From positions 1 to 5,204 of the forward strand of contig JADGRG010000615.1 in assembly GCA_017881145.1 (NCBI GenBank): a stretch of DNA of 5,204 bases, written 5' to 3'. A program made the translations under genes and the position numbers. The notes beneath the pieces are model-generated. The model made no database searches and was not told where the DNA came from. It worked only from the letters and a program-made list of their open reading frames with translations. Each line of letters starts with the position of its first letter. The stretch's first letter is position 1. Source of the DNA: Sandaracinaceae bacterium. Lineage in GTDB: Bacteria; Myxococcota_A; Polyangia; Polyangiales; JAFGIB01. Positions 4,465 through 5,204 of this stretch are shown here, one piece after another.

Positions 4465-5204
4465 ATGAACATGCTGCAACGTAAGGAATCGGGTTCGCTT
4501 CTGCCAATGACGACCGCGACGATCGCGACGATCGCGACGATCGCTCTGTCGCTCATGGCTTCTGCCGCCAGCGCGCAGGTCAATCCAGAGACCGGCGATG
4601 TCGGGGCCAACGCTCAAGCCAGCGGCCGCTTCAGTGGCAACGCCAGCGCAGTCACCGCACAGCCGGTGGCCACCGCCGAACCAGCGGCCAACGTCGGCGC
4701 CGCCGCACCGACCGACCCGGCGCTGGCTGGTCCCACGGATCACTCGGGCGTGGTGGGCAGCTGGGGCGTTGGGTTCTTTGGCATCACCAACGTGCCCATC
4801 TGCACGAACCCCGCGGACTGCGCGACGGGCGACCCCACCCTGGCCGCACCGACCATCGGCGTCCGTTACTGGCTCAAGGACACCATGGCGATCGAAGGAG
4901 CGGTCGGCTTCTACAACCACAGTGGTGGCGGCGAGATCAAACCGGCGGTCGGCGTAACGCCCCGGACCTATGACGACGCCTCGCTCACGGCGTTCGCGCT
5001 GCACGGCGGTTTGCCGATCGCTCTGGCCGACTCCAAGCACTTCACCTTCGAAGTGATCCCCGAGCTCAACCTTGGCATCGCTGGGGGCTCGCGTCGCGGC
5101 GTCACCTCGGCTGACGACGAGAGCTACTCCGGCTTCCTCTTTCAGCTCGGTGGCAGGATCGGCGCCGAGGTCCACTTCGGCTTCATGGGCCTGCCCAAGC
5201 TCTC
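4465..5204 (+). CDS. Exported, probable outer-membrane beta-barrel protein (3' end outside window)
   Basis: The frame is open to the edge (246 residues seen); I do not recognise a named family. Residues 1-37 are a signal peptide: basic RK (6-7), hydrophobic core TATIATIATIALSLMA, and an ASA-Q cleavage site after A37. Residues 38-94 are a low-complexity Ala/Pro/Asn/Thr stretch, probably a flexible periplasmic or surface segment. From about residue 97 short alternating segments rich in Gly and aromatics appear: VVGSWGVGFFGI, PTIGVRYWL, AIEGAVGFYNH, LTAFALHGGLPIAL, FTFEVIPELNLGIAGG, SGFLFQLGGRIGAEVHFGF. This pattern is typical of transmembrane beta-strands with turns such as KDT and DSKH. C113 and C119 in one loop could form a disulfide. 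It is divergent from the mqn operon and need not be functionally linked. Homologues of this general kind in myxobacteria are usually annotated only as outer membrane beta-barrel proteins. The alternative start is the ATG at 4471. Confidence 0.75.
   Translation, partial: MNMLQRKESGSLLPMTTATIATIATIALSLMASAASAQVNPETGDVGANAQASGRFSGNASAVTAQPVATAEPAANVGAAAPTDPALAGPTDHSGVVGSWGVGFFGITNVPICTNPADCATGDPTLAAPTIGVRYWLKDTMAIEGAVGFYNHSGGGEIKPAVGVTPRTYDDASLTAFALHGGLPIALADSKHFTFEVIPELNLGIAGGSRRGVTSADDESYSGFLFQLGGRIGAEVHFGFMGLPKL
4516..4542. repeat. Perfect 9-bp tandem repeat, 3 copies, inside the signal-peptide coding region
   Basis: GCGACGATC occurs three times in a row (4516-4524, 4525-4533, 4534-4542) and encodes the repeated Ala-Thr-Ile that builds the hydrophobic core of the signal peptide. 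The nine-base unit keeps the frame, so gain or loss of a copy would change core length by three residues. Confidence 0.95.

Noticed and set aside
4444..5175. A 243-codon minus-strand frame opposite the barrel gene
   Set aside because: Its product has no motif or signal, whereas the plus-strand frame has a ribosome binding site, a clear signal peptide and strand-like segments.

Overview
The window is high-GC DNA from a bacterium that makes menaquinone by the futalosine (Mqn) route. The gene set, the very tight gene packing, and a divergent Ala/Pro-rich secreted beta-barrel protein suggest a myxobacterium-like delta-proteobacterial lineage (Myxococcota). That assignment is an inference from style, since no rRNA or other phylogenetic marker is present.

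Positions 1-4134 hold one operon on the minus strand. In transcription order it reads: a UbiE/MenG-type C-methyltransferase (4134-3352); a UbiX-type flavin prenyltransferase (3355-2750); an unnamed 181-residue protein that looks like MqnE with its radical-SAM core removed (2748-2203); aminofutalosine synthase MqnE (2206-1043); and an MqnA chorismate dehydratase whose C-terminus runs straight into the start of an MqnC-like domain and leaves the window at position 1 (1031 to <1). Junctions are 4-base overlaps or gaps of 1-11 bases, so the genes are almost certainly co-transcribed and translationally coupled. MqnA makes 3-enolpyruvylbenzoate, MqnE joins it to S-adenosylmethionine to give aminofutalosine, and MqnC cyclises the later intermediate dehypoxanthine futalosine. 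UbiX would supply prenylated FMN to a UbiD-type decarboxylase that is not in the window, and UbiE/MenG performs the last methylation. MqnB, MqnD, the prenyltransferase and the UbiD partner are not seen here.

Positions 4135-4464 are a 330-base divergent intergenic region. On the minus strand it contains a good sigma70-like promoter, two back-to-back perfect inverted repeats at the predicted transcription start, and a perfect 4 x 9-bp tandem repeat in the ubiE leader. From 4465 the plus strand encodes the first 246 residues of an exported, probably outer-membrane beta-barrel protein that leaves the window at its 3' end. Its signal peptide contains a second perfect 9-bp tandem repeat (3 copies).

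The most interesting items are the MqnA-MqnC fusion, the radical-SAM-less MqnE-like protein embedded between ubiX and mqnE, and the paired inverted repeats at the operon promoter.
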